64,000 nt of DNA from Stemphylium vesicarium (GCA_004380135.1 QXCR01000042.1:1-64000), one strand, 5' to 3'; numbered from the stretch's first letter, positions 33,412 through 43,290 are shown. Numbers and translations: made by a program. Notes: generated from the sequence alone by a model not told the origin.

Positions 33412-34272
33412 TCACTTTCTTGCTACCGCGACATGCGCAACCATTGGGAACCCCTCTACTTCCATCATTTCAGCATCTCTCTTCCTATTTACTGGCCTCT
33501 TTGCCTTCGCAGCTGTCTTTTTCCCCGCTATCAGCAGTTCCTTCCGCATCTCTTCATGTTCCTGCTCAGTCCACTTGGGCCCGACCTTCTTCCACATCCC
33601 GAACAGGTAGCCACATGCTTCCTCCACAGTCTTTGACGCATAGTAAACCGTCTTCTCGTGCATTTCAACGCTCCCGAATCCCGCGCTCTTGAGCGTCTTC
33701 TCCAGGTGCGATGCCTCATACCGCTCATCAGCAATCGGCCATTTGAAAAGTGGGTCATCTGGTTTAACAGCCTTCTGCGCTTCGTGTATGACGGGGAGAT
33801 AGCCGGAGTATTTCCATGACGTAACGATAGCTGTGCCGTCGCGCTTGAGTGTGCGGTAGATTTCGTATGCGCCTGCTGACGCGTCGCTGAAGAAGAAGAT
33901 TCCCATGTTTGTGATGGAATGCGTAAACGTCTCGTTTGGCAGAGAGAGTTTCACTCCATCCATGACGTCGAAGGAGAGCTCTGCAGCTGAGGAAGCTACT
34001 GCCGGTACCACGTGGCGTGCGAGGTCGACCATGGCCTTGACACCATCAACACAGGTCATCTTCAGGGGGGTGTCGGGGTTTTTGAAGAACAGTTCTTGCG
34101 CGACGATGCCATTTCCGCAAGCGTTGTCCAGAACAACGGAATCGGCGTCTACGGGAGGGAGCATGTCGGTGAGATGAATGGCAACTTCTCGAGTGCAGCC
34201 GCCTGTGGAGGCTTCGTAGTTGTCTGCGAAGTCCTTGAACATTTCGCTGAACGGTTTCTCTGATTGAATCAT
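33412..34272 (-). CDS. SAM-dependent methyltransferase (class I)
   Basis: Intronless, 286 aa from the ATG at 34272. Motif I, the SAM-binding glycine loop, is VVLDNACGNGIVAQE (residues 46-60). An acidic residue follows at the end of strand 2 (CVDGVKAMVDLAR). FDVMDGVKLSLPN and FTHSITNMGIFFFSD match motifs II and III of UbiE/LaeA-like small-molecule methyltransferases. A basic Lys/Arg tail precedes the end. The substrate is unknown; in fungi such enzymes often modify secondary metabolites, but no biosynthetic backbone gene is nearby. A TATAAG box lies 80 bp upstream. Confidence 0.87.
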   Translation of the reverse strand: MIQSEKPFSEMFKDFADNYEASTGGCTREVAIHLTDMLPPVDADSVVLDNACGNGIVAQELFFKNPDTPLKMTCVDGVKAMVDLARHVVPAVASSAAELSFDVMDGVKLSLPNETFTHSITNMGIFFFSDASAGAYEIYRTLKRDGTAIVTSWKYSGYLPVIHEAQKAVKPDDPLFKWPIADERYEASHLEKTLKSAGFGSVEMHEKTVYYASKTVEEACGYLFGMWKKVGPKWTEQEHEEMRKELLIAGKKTAAKAKRPVNRKRDAEMMEVEGFPMVAHVAVARK

Positions 34273-34628
34273 GTTGAAGAAATAATGTTTGGATGATTAC
34301 ACAAGATAAGATGAAGTGTAGAGCCTACCAAAGACAGGCTCAGCAAGGTACTTATACACGGCTCACGTCAGACGAGGAGCTGAGTTGGTAGCTGAAGTGG
34401 GGTGAGCACGCTATCTACGAAAAGATGCATTAGCCGGTGCTTGTAGACTGATGTTACAAATGCGGTCTTGGTGATGTGTAACATTTTAGTCTCCGTCACG
34501 TTGTTGCTGCTAAACAGGTCGGATACTTCCCTCTTCAAAGTCTCCGACGCCAAGTCAGCCGGACAGAAAAGACCCGCACATGCAACGAACATGACACTAA
34601 GACCTCCCGTACACGCCTACCGCCCTCA
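34273..34628. other. Intergenic
   Basis: About 355 bp, the promoter of the methyltransferase gene and the 3' flank of the next gene. Nothing further is recognised. Confidence 0.4.
34351..34356 (-). promoter_or_regulatory. TATA-like box of the methyltransferase gene
   Basis: Minus-strand TATAAG lies about 80 bp before the ATG at 34272. It is supported only by sequence and spacing. Confidence 0.4.
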
Positions 34629-35600
34629 TTACGCGTCCAGGGTAGCACAGAGTTTAAACCCCCTACAACATAAGAGGGCTCTAGTCCATTCAACCGCAGA
34701 CAGATCAAGCGTACCTTGGGCAATCTGGCCTTCAACAGAAGCGTACCCATTCTCTAGCGAAACATTACTAATTCCGCGGTACCAAAACACCCTTCTGTAC
34801 CCCGTCGACGGCGCGTATTCCAAGCCGTGGAGCATTGGCCAATGGAGATTCGCATCATCCACGAAATCGAAGTGTACGTCAACCTCGTAGCCCTTATTTT
34901 CATATTCCACGATGACTTTCTTCAGCTGTCTACAGATCTCGGGTATTCGACGGGCGTCCACTTTGCCGTTGTGATAGGAGATGATGACGTGGATCTGTAA
35001 CCTGAAACCTTCTGCTAGGGACGAAGATAAAAGGGCGGCGAAGTGAGGCTGCATGGAGTAAGCTGCTTGGTCGTGCGGGCCTGGGACGTCGTCGAAGTTC
35101 AAGCTGTCGATATGGACGTTCAAGAAGCGCAATTTGCGACTCGCTGGCGTAACAGGCACGCCTGGAAAGGGTGCAAGGAGGAAACTTCCGAGTTGGTCGA
35201 CTGCGACGTATTGACCCAGACACCCGTTGTCGAAGAACCACTGAACAGTTTCGCTTGCGACAGTCTGTCCTACGTGTACCAAGAATGCAGGTACACCATG
35301 GTCTGAAAATTCGTACATTGGCGCGAACTGAGTCATGGAGTTGGGTGTCACAGCGATGTCGACAGATAAACGATGTCGATACTCGTGCCAGATGTGCTTG
35401 TAGATTTCGTCTCGGACTTCCCGCGGAAGTGTCGTAAAGATTCTCCTTGCGCATGTCGCAATGTATTGGTCTTGCCCGCTAATTGAATTAGTATACTCAA
35501 GAGCCGTCGTGGAGTGTACTAACAAGTTATCTTCATTAGTGGGAACAGCCCTGTTGAGCCTTGACGAGTACAAGGAGCTTTTACCTTCGGATTTGGCCAT
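34629..35600 (-). CDS. F-box-like fungal protein
   Basis: 323 aa from the ATG at 35600; the longer open frame to 35681 starts only with TTG. Near residue 55 the segment FTTLPREVRDEIYKHIW has the Leu-Pro, Glu and Ile-Tyr spacing of the F-box-like (2EXR-type) N-terminus common in ascomycete proteins. The remaining about 250 residues are mixed alpha/beta with no named domain. True F-box proteins recruit targets to SCF ubiquitin ligases; that role is not shown here. A stop-free 45-nt segment with GTTAGT, TACTAAT and TTAG (about 35485-35529) may be an in-frame intron. The gene is divergent from another F-box-like gene at 36560. Confidence 0.7.
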   Translation of the reverse strand: MAKSEGKSSLYSSRLNRAVPTNEDNLLVHSTTALEYTNSISGQDQYIATCARRIFTTLPREVRDEIYKHIWHEYRHRLSVDIAVTPNSMTQFAPMYEFSDHGVPAFLVHVGQTVASETVQWFFDNGCLGQYVAVDQLGSFLLAPFPGVPVTPASRKLRFLNVHIDSLNFDDVPGPHDQAAYSMQPHFAALLSSSLAEGFRLQIHVIISYHNGKVDARRIPEICRQLKKVIVEYENKGYEVDVHFDFVDDANLHWPMLHGLEYAPSTGYRRVFWYRGISNVSLENGYASVEGQIAQGTLDLSAVEWTRALLCCRGFKLCATLDA

Positions 35601-36559
35601 GTTTATGTTTGGTAAAAATACCTGGGATACAAGAGAAAGGGTAGGAGTGGTGCTAAGAGCCGTGTAAAGTGAACCAAGCAAACTCGGAGTATACAGCGAT
35701 TGATACGGATGTTAGGTGCAGTCTTCTGGGACAAAAAGCGAGAGGGAGAAGAGGGGTCTTAGTCACTACAAAAGAAGGAGCTCATAGCCTTTCACCTTCC
35801 ATCTCTTCACGCCAAACATGGTTTGAGCTTCTCTTGGTTTTGAGATAGCAGGCGCATCCCCACATTGCTTCTTGACTATGATAGTAAAAAAAGTGCAGAT
35901 ACAACTTTGAGTTGTTCCTGAGTTTGATTGAGGCATGCTGAGCGGCTTCCGCGGCACTCGTCGCATTGCCATGGTCCATGATCTAGGTATGCAGCCCAGG
36001 AAAAGAGAGATTGGATTAAAGGTCCAGCAAACCAAGTGTGCAGCGATGATCGTGTAGCCCTTAACAGACTCTAGCCTTAAAATATTCAGAGATGCCAAAT
36101 ACATGTGTCTTTGTATGAGCAGATAGATGTTGTCACAGGCGTGTAGGCGAGGCGAGAGGGGCAGGTCGGTGAGTCGGCAAATGAGTGGACCTCGGTCTGT
36201 GCTGACTAATCCACTAGTCGAACCCCAGAACAAAACTCGCCGTCTCGCCGCCACCTTCTCTTCTTTTTCCATATAGAAAGTTGCACCCACGAAATTTGAC
36301 CTCACTCTTACTCCCTCGATAAGTTTGAAGTTGACATAAGCTGGGGAGAACGAACTCTTTGCTCCCAAGAACTGCCTGCCCAAACGCATGGGCTGTCGGT
36401 CCCGTAGCTCCGAGACATCCCATAATAAATTTTTCATCCTTGATACACTGCCCTTCGCCTCGAACGATACCGATACGTATACGGACGATTGACGCGATGG
36501 ATGCATGAACGCTCTCAAAGCGATAGACGTTGTCGCTTTGGAGAGCGCTGCATAATAAG
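35601..36559. other. Divergent promoter region between two F-box-like genes
   Basis: About 960 bp. A minus frame of 269 codons covers 35766-36575 but lacks any domain, overlaps the next gene's start and is rejected. No repeats are seen. Confidence 0.4.
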
Positions 36560-37375
36560 ATGGCTCGTAAAACAAAGGCGATTGACCACCTGGTCAATCG
36601 CAGGAGCAAAGTGCGCCTAGTCGATGAGCAGGCTGCCAAACCTTTGGATGTCAAGGACGAAGAGCGCAAGGACGAAGACGTAAAAGTCAAGCGTCAGCCT
36701 TTTCGCTTCTTCGATCTGCCATATGAATTGAGGTTGCGCGTATATGAGGAGCTGCTCATCTTTCCCAAGACCATCGACCTCGATCCTTCGAATCACCGCG
36801 CTGTGGCTCCGGCCCTTCGCCTCTTCCTCGCTGACCATCGCACACACGATGAGGCATCGCGCGTCTTCTACGGTAGCAATACCTTCCGCGTCTTCCCGAT
36901 CCACGGCCGCTACATCAACCGCAAGCATCCGCTGCTTGCATGGTTCCCTCGCAAATACCGCGCACAATTGACACGACTGGAGCTGAGACTGGGCCCAGGC
37001 TTCACGAAACCGCCGAAATGCTGGGTCGTGGACAGCCGTCTAGGCCTCGTTGCGGCGAAGAAGGTATACCGGTTGAAGATCTTTGTAGAAATCGATCCTG
37101 CATCGAACGAAGTCTTTGAAGGATGGCGTGTTGGGAACAACTTCTATACCGAGTACTGCGTCGGCTTGCTGAGAGGCTTGCTTGCGCAGGTACCGTCTAT
37201 CAACGATGTTGAATTCGACGCATACCCCAGTGTCTCTAGATCGAGCCCGCTACTACAAGGCTTGATTGAGGAGACAAAGCTCAATCAGAAGCGCGTGGCT
37301 TGGGGCCCTGAGAGGGGCTGGGATAAGATTGTGGAAGTCGATCTGGCAGGTGTGCTGCAGAAGATGGGGCTCTAG
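36560..37375 (+). CDS. F-box-like fungal protein
   Basis: Intronless, 271 aa from the ATG at 36560; the frame upstream to 36530 has only TTG. A basic, charged N-terminus (Lys/Arg/Asp/Glu, residues 1-45) leads to FRFFDLPYELRLRVYEELL. That segment has the Leu-Pro..Glu-Leu-Arg..Val-Tyr pattern of fungal F-box-like 2EXR proteins. EASRVFYGSNTFRVFP follows, another frequent element of this group. The rest is probably one compact alpha/beta domain. Function is unknown. It may be a distant relative of the divergent neighbour, but only the short motif is clearly shared. Confidence 0.72.
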   Translation: MARKTKAIDHLVNRRSKVRLVDEQAAKPLDVKDEERKDEDVKVKRQPFRFFDLPYELRLRVYEELLIFPKTIDLDPSNHRAVAPALRLFLADHRTHDEASRVFYGSNTFRVFPIHGRYINRKHPLLAWFPRKYRAQLTRLELRLGPGFTKPPKCWVVDSRLGLVAAKKVYRLKIFVEIDPASNEVFEGWRVGNNFYTEYCVGLLRGLLAQVPSINDVEFDAYPSVSRSSPLLQGLIEETKLNQKRVAWGPERGWDKIVEVDLAGVLQKMGL

Positions 37376-37676
37376 TCCTTTGCTTCGCCTGTCTACCGAT
37401 GAACATTATCGCAATACCTTCATATATGCCACGTGTTACGTATTCAACGAGTTTTCAAATTCAAGTTTTGGCATCTGGCCTGCGACTGGTGACGACGATC
37501 CATTCATGCGTGCTGCGCCACCACCCTGATGTGCCCCGCAACAACTCACGCCAGGCATCAGCGGAACATCTTGTAGCCGTCCAGTTCGCTGGCCAGGTCT
37601 GCTCTTTCGCAGTTATCGTCAACATCATCGCATTTTTGCATTCGCTCTCCATCACCATTGCGAGCTCGATAAAATA
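37376..37676. other. Short intergenic region
   Basis: About 300 bp between the F-box-like gene and the HET pseudogene. Nothing is recognised. Confidence 0.4.
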
Positions 37677-39109
37677 ATGACACATATTGACGCGAAGTCT
37701 GTCGGGCAGCCATCGGCCGTAGAATCCCCCACTACTGCTGTATCGACTGGGTCTATATCCCACATTCGACCGTCCCAGGATGACAGTGCCATATATGGGC
37801 CTCTGGACACAAGTCGACCCCATATTCGTCTCGTCCGAGTATGGCACGGTATCCGGGTAGCAGCATATCCTTTCCCTAGGAACGAAGACGCGAAAGCCAG
37901 TGGCACAACTGACGTGTTCGAAGCAGCCAAGGCTCCACCATACATAGCCTTGTCGTATTGCTGGGGCGATCCAACACCAGCGCATTTCACACAACTGAAC
38001 GGAGAAAGCCATTGTGTTCGGGAGAATCTTTATCAGTTCTTGGATGCTTTTGGGAAATCCGAACGGGGTCAGAGCGACCACTATCTATGGATCGATCAGA
38101 TGTGCATCAATCAAACCAACACACAGGAACAGGATCACCAGGTTGGCATGATGGCAGACATTTATCGAAATGCCGAATTCGTCATCAGTTGGCTCGATCT
38201 TTCTTCTTGCCCAGGGATGCTGGAGCTGGCCAATTGTCACGCAATGTCCGCTATCCCAAAAGAAAAGTTTGCCTATGAAATTCGACCGCTATTTCTCCCA
38301 TCTGTGGATAGTTCAAGAGGTCTTGTTGGCTAAACACATTCATTTCGTGTGTGGCGATGTATGGATAAACTGGGACGACTTTGAGGAAAGACACAGCGTA
38401 TGTCAGACACGTCGAATCGATATAGAGTTTGGTGTGGAAGCCCTCTTCAACGAGCTAGAAGACAGAAAATGCTATCAGTCTCTAGAAAATGCTATCAGTC
38501 TCTAGAAAATGCTATCAGTCTCTAGAAAATGCTATCAGTCTCTCGAAAATGCTATCAGTCTCTCGAAAATGCTATCAGTCTCTAGAAAAACCTACATTGA
38601 TCGACGTTCTTAGAAGATACACCATCATGAAGTGCGAAGACCCTCGCGACAAGTTCTACGGGTTGTTGGGTTTAGTAAATCTCTCGCAAAGGATCCCTAA
38701 GATTGACTACGACAAGCCCCTTTACCGCGTTTACTGAGATACAACCAGTATTTTCTTGAAGAGCCCCCATTGGTTTCGTAACCGTCACTTTTTGTGGCTG
38801 GCGTTGTTCCAGGTAACTTTCCGTGTATGCCTGCCTAAAGAATATCCGCATGCTTTCATGGATGTGTTTTACGGCCTTGAGAGGCGCGGGTATTAAGAAT
38901 GCAGGGAGAAACTCTGCTACGCTACCTCCTGGGATACAGACGAACTCGGTATCGGCATTTCGGACTCTCGCGAATACGTTTGGTACGAGCATGAGGGCAA
39001 AAGACATTGTTTCTTCTTCACGGATCCCAGTCGACAGGTTTCTCCGTGGGAAGAGGAGGATACTCATGGAAACCCTTATCAGGAAAGAAGGATGGTAGTC
39101 GATATCTGA
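37677..39109 (+). pseudogene. HET-domain (heterokaryon incompatibility) gene, decayed
   Basis: The first frame (37677-38333) has HET-domain blocks IALSYCWGD, HYLWIDQMCINQ and MMADIYRNAEFVISWL. A +1 shift between about 38255 and 38290 is needed to continue into the expected RYFSHLWIVQEVLLA and FVCGDVWINWDDF. A 20-bp tandem array (38465-38584) then stops and shifts the frame. After it comes KCEDPRDKFYGLLGL, a normal HET continuation. The same frame runs on through TGA (38735) and TAA (38894) to 39109, with coding-like residues throughout. HET proteins trigger cell death when unlike fungal strains fuse, and they evolve fast. At least four lesions make this copy non-functional unless some are sequence errors. 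Confidence 0.82.
38465..38584 (+). repeat. 20-bp minisatellite, six copies, inside the HET gene
   Basis: The unit GAAAATGCTATCAGTCTCTA repeats six times head to tail with no gaps. Copies 4 and 5 end in TCTC in place of TCTA. Because 20 is not a multiple of three, each added copy rotates the frame. One copy alone would join the flanking HET frame exactly. Junction TAG codons close the frame at some positions, while the TCTC variants turn them into TCG. Confidence 0.95.
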
Positions 39110-39260
39110 ACATGTTGGGGCAACTACAGAGGTTTCATGCCCAATACCAGGGAAGGGCGGGATTACTTCGTGAACTGGCGGACCTTAGCCACATCCCAAA
39201 GCGAAAACCCGTCGGCAATCAAACAAAACATATTTTCATACACGGAACGCGTATCCTGCT

Positions 39261-40205
39261 CTACAATACAATCCAAGCCAATGCCAACATCGCCAAGACT
39301 AGGGACAGACTCACTACAACCATCTCCTCTCTTACCTGTTCATCCCGACGAACCAACACCGCAACAACCTGGTCAACGCAGCCCTGCCAGAACTCCAACA
39401 CCGCAGCCGGCGCTCCCGAGTCCGCCATTTCTATACAACCAGGACCATGCCGGTTCAGAATGTACTCAAACGTCTCATCATAACAGTTCTGTTCTACCCA
39501 GTCACGAAGCATAGTCCAGACGTAGACATCGAATTCTGCACGAAGTTGCTTTACAGTGACGACCCGCATGCTGGAGGAGTGTTGCGTCCGAGAGAAGTAC
39601 AGATGTATCATATCGAAAAAGATGTCAACAGCAGAGAACGCTTTGGCGAACTGCTCACCGGGAAAATTTTGCTCTATGGCCATCATGAATCCTCGGTCAC
39701 GCAACACTTGAGCGGCGGTGCAGTTGTCGAGATGTCGAAGTATAGTGAGAACTTCGGGAAGATATATGTTGACTTCCGTATCGGGGGACGCGGGGTTCAG
39801 GAGAGCTTGGTCGCGCACTTCATCGCTCAAAGCGTTGAGGTTGAGTAGTGGACGATGACTCGGTTCTATCGCCGAATCGGACGTATCAGGTACTCGTTCA
39901 AAGTCACACCGACATGGCGGAATGCGACGACGGCGGTTTTGCCTCAGGCGTTTGCAAATGTCCTCATCGCAGTGGTGTATGCAGTGGAATGACTCATCGG
40001 GCACGGTGGCGGGTAGACAAAAGGGATCCTCCAATGACGGAAATGGCTCTGTGTTGATATCCGCGTTCATGCCATCGAAAAAGGGTGACGGGGGAGCGAT
40101 AGGAAGGCGGATGCTGCTGCATGGAATGTTAATGGGCGGGGACCGATTGGGCCGCTGGGTGGTCGCCGATGTTGCGGAAGCAAAATCCGCGTCTGTAAAT
40201 CTCAT
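39261..40205 (-). CDS. Orphan protein, paralogue B of a tandem pair
   Basis: 314 aa from the ATG at 40205; the open frame extends to 40481 without a supported start. A short Cys/His block (FHCIHHCDEDIC, then PPCRC, about residues 85-110) could bind metal. The rest is helical: an LPEVLTILRHLDNC region, a FFDMIHLYFSRT segment, and a C-terminal DQVVAVLVRRDEQVREEM stretch ending in a hydrophobic tail. Order and spacing of these elements match the neighbouring frameshifted gene at 40559-41664, so the two look like an old tandem duplication. I do not recognise the family. It is convergent with the HET pseudogene. Confidence 0.6.
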   Translation of the reverse strand: MRFTDADFASATSATTQRPNRSPPINIPCSSIRLPIAPPSPFFDGMNADINTEPFPSLEDPFCLPATVPDESFHCIHHCDEDICKRLRQNRRRRIPPCRCDFERVPDTSDSAIEPSHRPLLNLNALSDEVRDQALLNPASPDTEVNIYLPEVLTILRHLDNCTAAQVLRDRGFMMAIEQNFPGEQFAKAFSAVDIFFDMIHLYFSRTQHSSSMRVVTVKQLRAEFDVYVWTMLRDWVEQNCYDETFEYILNRHGPGCIEMADSGAPAAVLEFWQGCVDQVVAVLVRRDEQVREEMVVVSLSLVLAMLALAWIVL

Positions 40206-40558
40206 CCTTACGGCGATGGAATGCGTGAGCAAGATTATGCGGGAGAAGTAAGCGGGTGAAAGTAGAAGATGAAATTTGAGTCGGATGTAAGATATCTGAA
40301 ATATTGTGCTGAGACTATGAAGATAGCGTTGTGTAAGCACGCGTTGTGTAAAATCATGGGATATGAACTCGATTCGTACGCGAGACAGATATTTGAGACA
40401 AGATTCGGGTGTACAATGAAAAATAACAGCAGGCATCATCACCAAATCAATACGTACGGCCATGCGACACCTGCCGACCAACTATCTTCTCTTTTCCCCT
40501 ACTCTGAGTCACTACTCTCATCCGAGTCATCACTGTCGCTAGACCCAGACGAATACGA
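40206..40558. other. Intergenic between the paralogue pair
   Basis: About 350 bp, promoter of paralogue B and 3' flank of paralogue A. Nothing further is seen. Confidence 0.4.
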
Positions 40559-41664
40559 TCACGATGAACAACGCTCCATCTGATCCGCCATCTCACAGCT
40601 CACTTGCTCTTCATGCTGACTCCACCAAACAAGCACACTCACCACCGTCTCTACCACCTCCTCAGTCCTTTGCAAGAGAGCTTCTACACCCTGGTTGAGC
40701 TTCCCATGAACCCACCGTTTTCTTGCGTGACTGTAACCCGCGGCTAGTTTCGCGGCTTTCGTGTGCTCATCATCCCACCTCCTCAAACTGTTCGGGAGAC
40801 ACCATCCTGCCATCCACCAAAAGAGCTCCATGTGCATGGCTTCTTTCATCGCTCTTTCTAGCTCCACGATGCTGACCTGGCGTGTTTGATCGGGGAGTGG
40901 CGAAAGCGTTGTTTGGAGGTAGAGGTGGAGTTTGTCGATGCAGTGGAGCGTGTGGCGGCGCTATTATCGCTTCGATGATAAAATGTGCATGGTTTGAAGT
41001 CACAGTGACGCCGGAGATGGGAGTGGAGATCTAGAGCACCCATATCGTTGAGGCTTTCGATGAGAGAGGTGGAGGACTTGAGGCCAATGGTGATGAAGGT
41101 GTCTTTGCTGGCACGTTTGTAGATACACTGAACATTGGCGACACTCTTTGATGTGAGATGCGGCGCCGTTTTTTTGTCAGAGGCGTCATCTTTCAAGACC
41201 GGTTGGCTGTCGCATTCACATGCTCTTTGTGCTATGTGTCTTTTCTTGTCGTGGTAAGCCGTTGTGCGGCAAGCACGACGCTTGCAATGTTGATTGCAGT
41301 GGTTGATGCCGCCGTGAAATACTGGCCCAGGGTCGTTCCACGCCTTCCACTTTTCCCACTCATTCTCATCCTCTTCGTACACTGGAAACGGCTCCATTTG
41401 CTCCGGTGGTGGGCGGTTGGTGAATGGGCATGGTGACGCGCTTCTAGCCCTAGAAACCCTGCCGGAGGCCTTTGAACGGGGTATCCGCTCAGCGCGAGGC
41501 ACAGTTTTCTCCTCGCGAATTGTTTCTTTTAGTAGGCCGCTTAGCTCTACTAATACTGTGACTGCTGATAGATGACATACAAGCGGCGTTGACGCATACA
41601 TGTTGCTCATCTTGTCTTGCTTCTTGTGGTATGTTTTGAGCATATTTTGAAGTAGGAGAGGCAT
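40559..41664 (-). pseudogene. Orphan protein, paralogue A, frameshifted
   Basis: The first frame runs from the ATG at 41664 to about 40970 and holds a Cys/His block (HCNQHCKRRAC, then ACECD). The downstream frame from about 40960 to 40559 encodes LHCIDKLHLYLQTT, VELERAMKEAMHMELFWWMAGW and ETVVSVLVWWSQHEEQV. These line up with paralogue B (FFDMIHLYF, DQVVAVLVRRDEQV) at nearly the same spacing. The frames differ by one base. No GT..AG pair I tested gave a length that repairs the frame, and a TAG at 40961-40963 closes the second frame upstream. A single-base deletion near 40961-41000 is the simplest reading. A sequencing error is possible. Confidence 0.6.
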
Positions 41665-42363
41665 GGTGAAGTTCAAATTAGTCGTGTCGTATCTGAACGT
41701 AAAGTTTTGTTGTAGAGCAATGGAGGAGGAATCTGTACCTCATATATAGTAGTGTGTAGAATCAGTAACAATTTACAGTAATGTGTAACCATGGTTAGCA
41801 TGAGGCCATTCTGCAGTTGATGGAACGTGGGCTTCGGTACCATTCTTGTCGCGAAAGAGCAAAACCAATACGATTGAAGACATCACCAATGTCTTGAAAG
41901 ATCGCTACAAAATTTTCATCTACACGTGTAAGTCTTCTGACATGACTGGTTGAATTACTTGTATGGAAGGCCTAGTGAGCCTCTGTTCTCGCCAGTTCAC
42001 CGTGACAGCGACAATACTTTCAACTGACCCCAAATTGCGGCACGAACCGCTCGCCTGGCAACTACAGGAATCGCAAAGGCTGTAGTGTTCGGTTGGCGAC
42101 CAGGACGATGGAAGCTGTCTGTTACATTGCCAGTGGGTTTCTCTTTGATACTTGAGGCGATGGTGGCGGCCAGATTTGGGGATGGCGGGCTCGCTTGTGA
42201 GAAGACCCCTGCTTGCGATGACGTACCCGTTACCTGCCCCATCTCGGCTCCGAACTTTCCCTGAACAGACACCTCGACCACACTCGACAGTTAGGGATGC
42301 CATGATGTTGGAATCTTAAACATTAAAAATACTACACATACGATCCTCCTGCACATCTCGAAA
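41665..42363. other. Intergenic with one unsupported minus frame
   Basis: About 700 bp. A minus frame of 127 codons (42303-41920) starts with ATG only 60 bp from the divergent gene at 42364. It has no domain, signal peptide or codon evidence, so it is not called. Confidence 0.4.
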
Positions 42364-43290
42364 ATGGCACTGCCGCTGAGCATCTTCCTCGGTGGCTGCG
42401 TGGTCGCCATCCCCGTCGTCACGGGCGTCGCGCAGGGTGTAGAGCACCAGAAAAAGCAGAACGAGGAAGCCGCCAATGAGTCGCGCATGTGGAAGTTCAA
42501 CTGCTTGGTAGCATGCGACGACCCAGATCCGATCGCAAAGGAAGAGCTAGATAACGGCATCCTTGTTGTGCGGCACGATAAAGTCTGGGTTGTGCCGAGA
42601 GACGAAGAGAACAAGCCTATGTGGCCCGACGGCGTGGACGCAGAAGGCAAAGAACCACTTCATCCGTTTGCGGGCTTCTACATCGCGTATCCGGACGAAG
42701 AACGCAATCCACCAGAGAGGGGGTTAGTCAGCACCATCAGCGATGACCCGCCTATGCTGAACTGGATATACTGCGACAAGGAGACCTACGAGTTAAGATA
42801 TTCGAACCGCACCGGGAGCATCACGCATCACGTTGGTGTCTGGGACTGGACTGAAGATGAGACACATCTCACGTTTGATGGTTGGGAAGGTTTTGTTGCT
42901 ATCGACGAATGGGATGGGGCTGATGAAGACCCCACAACACCATGGGGAAGAGAAGGCCTGCGATGGGCTCTTTACTTCGACAAAGACGACAACGGCCTGA
43001 AGGGCCGACATAAAGGAAGGGATATGTTTGAGGTCAGCCTCAAGAGGAGGATACAAAGTGCTGAAGAGCAACTCAAGCAGAATGAGGCCGCAGAGAAGAA
43101 GATGCAAGTTAAGAGCAGAGGCGGGCTTAGTACACAGTTTGCTGCGCCGCAGAAAGAAAGAGATAAGGAGTGGGAAAAGAAGTTTGGTGAGAAAGCAAGG
43201 CAAGAGTTGGAGAAAAAGCTGGCCAAAGATAGGGAAGAGGGAGAAGGGCCAGAGTGGGCAAGAGGCGATGTTGGGAAACAATCCGAGTAA
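42364..43290 (+). CDS. Conserved-type fungal protein with hydrophobic N-terminus
   Basis: Intronless, 308 aa. Residues 1-25 are hydrophobic (PLSIFLGGCVVAIPVVTGVAQG) and could be a membrane anchor or signal segment. The middle (residues 45-220) is acidic and rich in Trp, Tyr and Pro, with a compact beta-like core: WKFNCLVAC, LVVRHDKVWVVP, HPFAGFYIAYP, WIYCDKETYELRYSNR and DWTEDETHLTFDGWEGFVAID. The C-terminal 80 residues are a charged Lys/Glu/Arg helix, probably coiled coil. I know similar proteins only as uncharacterised ascomycete proteins. No enzymatic motif is visible. Confidence 0.72.
   Translation: MALPLSIFLGGCVVAIPVVTGVAQGVEHQKKQNEEAANESRMWKFNCLVACDDPDPIAKEELDNGILVVRHDKVWVVPRDEENKPMWPDGVDAEGKEPLHPFAGFYIAYPDEERNPPERGLVSTISDDPPMLNWIYCDKETYELRYSNRTGSITHHVGVWDWTEDETHLTFDGWEGFVAIDEWDGADEDPTTPWGREGLRWALYFDKDDNGLKGRHKGRDMFEVSLKRRIQSAEEQLKQNEAAEKKMQVKSRGGLSTQFAAPQKERDKEWEKKFGEKARQELEKKLAKDREEGEGPEWARGDVGKQSE

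Noticed and set aside
35766..36575. Minus-strand open frame of 269 codons
   Set aside because: No domain or signal, mixed composition, and it overlaps the start of the well-supported plus-strand F-box-like gene and its promoter.
38465..38584. CRISPR-like repeat array
   Set aside because: Units are contiguous 20-mers without spacers and lie in a fungal coding region; it is a minisatellite.
41920..42303. Minus-strand ATG frame of 127 codons
   Set aside because: Only 60 bp from the divergent gene at 42364, and no domain, signal peptide or convincing splice sites. Not excluded but unsupported.
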